A stretch of 64,000 bases of DNA, from positions 3,175,052-3,239,051 of the forward strand of contig PTFA01000024.1 of the NCBI GenBank assembly GCA_003342895.1, in the 5' to 3' direction. This document shows positions 60,394 to 64,000 of the stretch, in pieces. A program made the translations under genes and the position numbers. The notes beneath the pieces are model-generated. The model made no database searches, had not been told where the DNA came from, and saw only the letters and a program-made list of their open reading frames with translations. The stretch is from Casuarius casuarius (lineage: Eukaryota; Chordata; Aves; Casuariiformes; Casuariidae). Positions within the stretch are counted from its first letter, which is position 1, and every line of letters begins with the position of its first letter.

Positions 60394-63300
60394 TTCCAGG
60401 AAGCTGCTCAACCAACCTCCGCTTAGGAGGTGCTTCTCTCTCTACCGGCTATGGTGGGACAGTCTCAGGTGACGATGCATCTTTCTTAGGTATCTCAGTT
60501 AGCTGTCAAAAATTAGCTGGGTCACAATGCCACTTCTTTGCTCCTTTGGCCTATCAAATGCAAAAAGTACTTTTCTTCCAAGGAATGGAGAACGCCTCAG
60601 CTAAATGCAAAGTATGATTTAGGAGCTGGGCAGTGGCTTCCTCTCCTCTTCCCCAAGACCACTTCGCTTGGCAGTAGCACAGAAGATGACTTTAAAAGTA
60701 GCCTGGTTCCAGACCAAATAGGCCCTGAGAGACACAGCTACCACCTTGGGTTTTACGGGCATCCAGTGGTCTGTACCTCTGTCCTCTGGGCACACGGCCT
60801 CGTTCAATTCTCCAAGAAAAATGATGTTAAAATGGGGTCAAGCTGGAGAGTTTATGCACACACAATTTAGGGTGCTAAATATATCTCATGAGTGTTGTAA
60901 TTGTTAAACAATAAAGTTTTATATAGGTAGGAAGTTTCTAGTTAATATTAAGTTTACCAGAAATCCAAACAACCTTAATACTGTGTTGTAGGTAGACTAT
61001 ACAGTGTTCATGTAATAATGCTTAATCTGTGATTTTAATGACCATTTTTTTATTACACACTACGCACACATCAGAACTGAGAAAAACCTACTAGGGTGCT
61101 CCAAAATCTCCCGAAATAATTGTAGGGCAAATCTCTCAGTCATTAGGAACTAGGTTTTTTTTTTCCCCGAGCAATTTCACAACTCCTGAACATCTGTAAG
61201 AGGGTATATAAACTGCTACTCTGAAACTGGTCCCTCTGGAGTTATCTTTGTTCATTGATGGATTTTTTTTTTGTAGAGAGGAGCACAAAATGGGCAGATG
61301 CCAGGATTATTTACAAGCAGTCTAATCTCCCCAACAACTCTTCTAACCCATTCATCTAGTTCAGAATATGAAGGATATTCAATTATTCAATGAAAAGGTT
61401 AAGCATGTGGTAAATATGCATAGTCGGTATTGACGCGTACTTCCCCTGGGTATTTTTTAAAGGGATGCAGACAGACAGATGTTTACCACATCCTTTCTGG
61501 ACATGTTTTCTGAGGTTTTTGTTTGTGACACAGTTTATGCCTCTTTTTGAAATGCAGTTCTTTGGCTTCATTGATTTACTGAAATTGTAGCTGGGTGACA
61601 GGGAAGAAAGTCAGCCGTGAGAGCGCCTGTGTGTCCAAGCTGGGGCAGTATTTCCCATAGCATTTCTGCGGTTCCCCCCACCGGGGGAATCACTTAGCTT
61701 AAAAAGAAGCTGGCGAAACCAGAGTTATTTTGAATGCACCCAGTTCCCTGAGCCTGCGGCCCGAGAGCTGAATTCTGGTTTGGTTTCCCCCGGTTGACGA
61801 CGTTACAGTTGGAGCAGGAGGTTCACGCAGAAGCCGCTGGTTAAAATTAACACCTTGACCGAGCGACGCTCATAGGGATCCTGCAGGGATCAGAAGGGCA
61901 GATTTAATGACGAATGCAACATGGAGAAAGCTTGCGTAGAAGTTAAATGTTCCTGGTGTCTGACTCTTCTCTTTGAAGGCACAGAGAATGAGAGTGTGCT
62001 TAAAAAGAGCCCTAAGGTCAGGTAAACGTCTTGGAAGCTGGAACATAACACAGGAAAAATCTCTTGGAGCTGATCTGAAGTACAGATATAGTTATGCTTC
62101 TATTTCTTTTTACTGACCTCTTAAGCTTTCATAACCGTTGTCTATATTTGGACTGTGCAAACACATTTCTTATTTTGTACTGCACCCAAGGTTCGTGTTG
62201 ATGCTGATTGCTAAGCGATAAATACCACCGGTGGTCCACCCCTGTGGGCATGACACTTTTCAGACCTGGGCTTGAGGATCACCTGAATGCTGCCCAATGC
62301 CTCTACATGACTTTTAAGCATAAGAAGAAATACAGCATTCCCCCACTGAGCCACACGGGAGCTGGCAGCACGGAGACCCTGTGCGCTACGGATATCTTTG
62401 GGTGAGGAGTATTAGCCAGGAGCACCCTGCTATAGAGTGAGACGCTGAGAAAAGCACCCCAAGCCCAAGGGCTCCCTTGGTGCCGCGGCTCTGCAGATTA
62501 AATCCCAGTCCCCACGGCCGCTCTCAGGGACTGTGAGCACGTCTGCAGCGTTGGGCCGGCTTGCCAGGGCCGTATGGGCGAGCAGCGTCCGGAGGCAGTG
62601 AGGGGGCATGTGAGGCCTCCCTAGTCTTCCCAGAAAGTCAGGGCAAGCAAGAAAAGAAAAGTTTATAATTAATTCAAGCCAATCCTCAGCCCGTGGGTTT
62701 GGGAAGTTGGGCGGTTTCAGCAGACTTTTTAGAATGCCTCCATTTAAATATCACCTCATTTGCTGCCTTAATGTTTGCAGATATTTTTGCTTTGAGGGCT
62801 GGTCACTAAGGCCTCGGTTTCATCTGTTGCACACTAACAACTTGAAATGCTTTTAATGCTCTTTAAATTCCCATACAAAGAGAAATAGTTCAATCAGAAA
62901 ATCATGTCAAAATGTTGATGATTTTTCTTATTTCCTGTGGAGCCTTTCTTTGGGAAAATGCCTTTCTCACAGTGTTCTAAGGATATTAGCTGCCTTTTTT
63001 GTGGAGGGCAGAACTTATTTTATGTGGTTCTTTTTTATTCTCCTGTTGTGTTCTTACCATTACTCCATGTTTATGTTGCAGTAATGCCCAGAGACTCCAA
63101 GCACACTGGGGATGTCATTGCGCTAGGAAAAAAAAGAGGCCCAGCCTTTGGCCTGGAAGGCTGGTGAACCAGTTTTTGTTTGCTCTTTTTCATCTTATAG
63201 AAAAATAAGACTTCTGGGAATTCAGCTTCAGTGCTGCTGATAAACGCAGGAAGGCAGGAGAACTTGTAGGCAAAGGCATGCAAATTGCAATAAATTATAT

Positions 63301-64000
63301 TGTGCATTGTCCCCCAGCTGTGGGACAGTCTAGAATGACCTAAAATATATGTGGGACTATAATTTCCTATAGATATATATCAAATATAAATGCCCAGACA
63401 TAGTAGTGGGTATATAATGAGCATGCACCTAGGAGGAGAGACAAACTGACAGATATCTAAATGCATGATAACGGGTTTTTTTCAGTGAAAACTATGCCAC
63501 ACATTAAATTGCAATCCATTTCACATTAAGGCTGAGGTCAAAGAAATTGCAGTGGAATTACCTTAGTTTCTTTAAACATCTGAATCTAAATAATCTCTGT
63601 TCTCAGGGGAACACGTAGGTGAACATCTACACAAAAGTGATGTTCTCTCATGAGAAATTAAAATAGCCTCACAACTGCAGCCATGGAAAGCACCATCATA
63701 ACTCATTGAAGCCAAGATGAGAGGAAATTTCTCTCTGTGCGGACCCTGACCAAAACAAGAAGTTGCTAGCTTCCCTTCAATCACAACACACCAGAAGGCA
63801 GCAGAAGTCCCTGAAATAGGTATTATATGCTGGCAACAGAAGACTTACAGAACTGGAAGCTTTGCTTAAATCAGCAGGAATAAAGATATGAAAAAGAAAA
63901 AAAGCTAAAATATGATATCTGCTGTGGGAAAAGTACCAAAGTGCTGGATCACCATGTATCTGAAAGGATAAAAATTAAGAACAATGTGCTAACCAAGTAG
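60394..64000. other. Intergenic DNA, no gene recognised
   Basis: No coding exon, RNA gene or clear mobile element was seen. The stretch 62735-62900 is AT-rich, complex and CNE-like. A short hairpin TGTCCC-CCAGCTGT-GGGACA lies at 63308-63327. A GC-richer patch occurs at 62450-62610. The next gene on this side lies outside the window. Confidence 0.5.

Noticed and set aside
1..64000. CRISPR arrays, bacterial-type operons, IS elements, tRNA or rRNA genes
   Set aside because: No regularly spaced repeats, no prokaryotic gene organisation and no RNA-gene signatures; the window is vertebrate nuclear DNA.

Overview
This is a stretch of vertebrate nuclear genome carrying two recognisable genes that point towards each other. 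SHC3 (ShcC/N-Shc/Rai adaptor) is on the + strand, represented by its last nine coding exons between 1903 and 24807. S1PR3 (sphingosine-1-phosphate receptor 3) is on the - strand, with an intact intronless coding sequence at 35930-37075. The same tail-to-tail SHC3/S1PR3 pair lies at human 9q22. The short introns, a decayed CR1-type LINE and fragments resembling old amniote repeats suggest a bird, or less likely another sauropsid such as a turtle or crocodilian. If it is a bird, the block would be expected on the Z chromosome. That species call is inference.

Layout. 1-1902: intron of SHC3, whose 5' exons lie outside the window. 1903-24807: nine SHC3 exons whose coding bases sum to 1224 nt (407 residues plus stop) in one unbroken frame. 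They cover the C-terminal part of the PTB domain, the tyrosine-rich CH1 linker and the SH2 domain. 24808-34299: AT-rich 3' UTR and intergenic DNA holding a (CTT)23 microsatellite and an isolated CpG-rich patch. 34300-34948: a coding-like relic on the - strand that I could not assign. 34950-37253: S1PR3 terminal exon, with 3' UTR, coding sequence, a 38-codon upstream ORF and a strong splice acceptor at its 5' edge. 37254-40060: probable 5' UTR intron of S1PR3. 40070-42400: a large CpG island with a 225-base assembly gap, the best candidate for the S1PR3 promoter and first exon. 42400-64000: no gene recognised; AT-rich blocks that look like conserved noncoding or enhancer DNA, short GC-rich patches and simple repeats.

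Function. SHC3 is a neuronal adaptor that couples phosphotyrosine receptors (Trk, EGFR, Ret) to Grb2/Ras and PI3K. S1PR3 is a Gi/Gq/G12/13-coupled receptor for sphingosine-1-phosphate. They are neighbours but not known pathway partners. I found no convincing undescribed biological system. The most interesting leads are the unassigned relic between the two genes, the S1PR3 uORF with its double start codon, the incomplete CpG-island promoter, and the CNE-like gene-poor flank.
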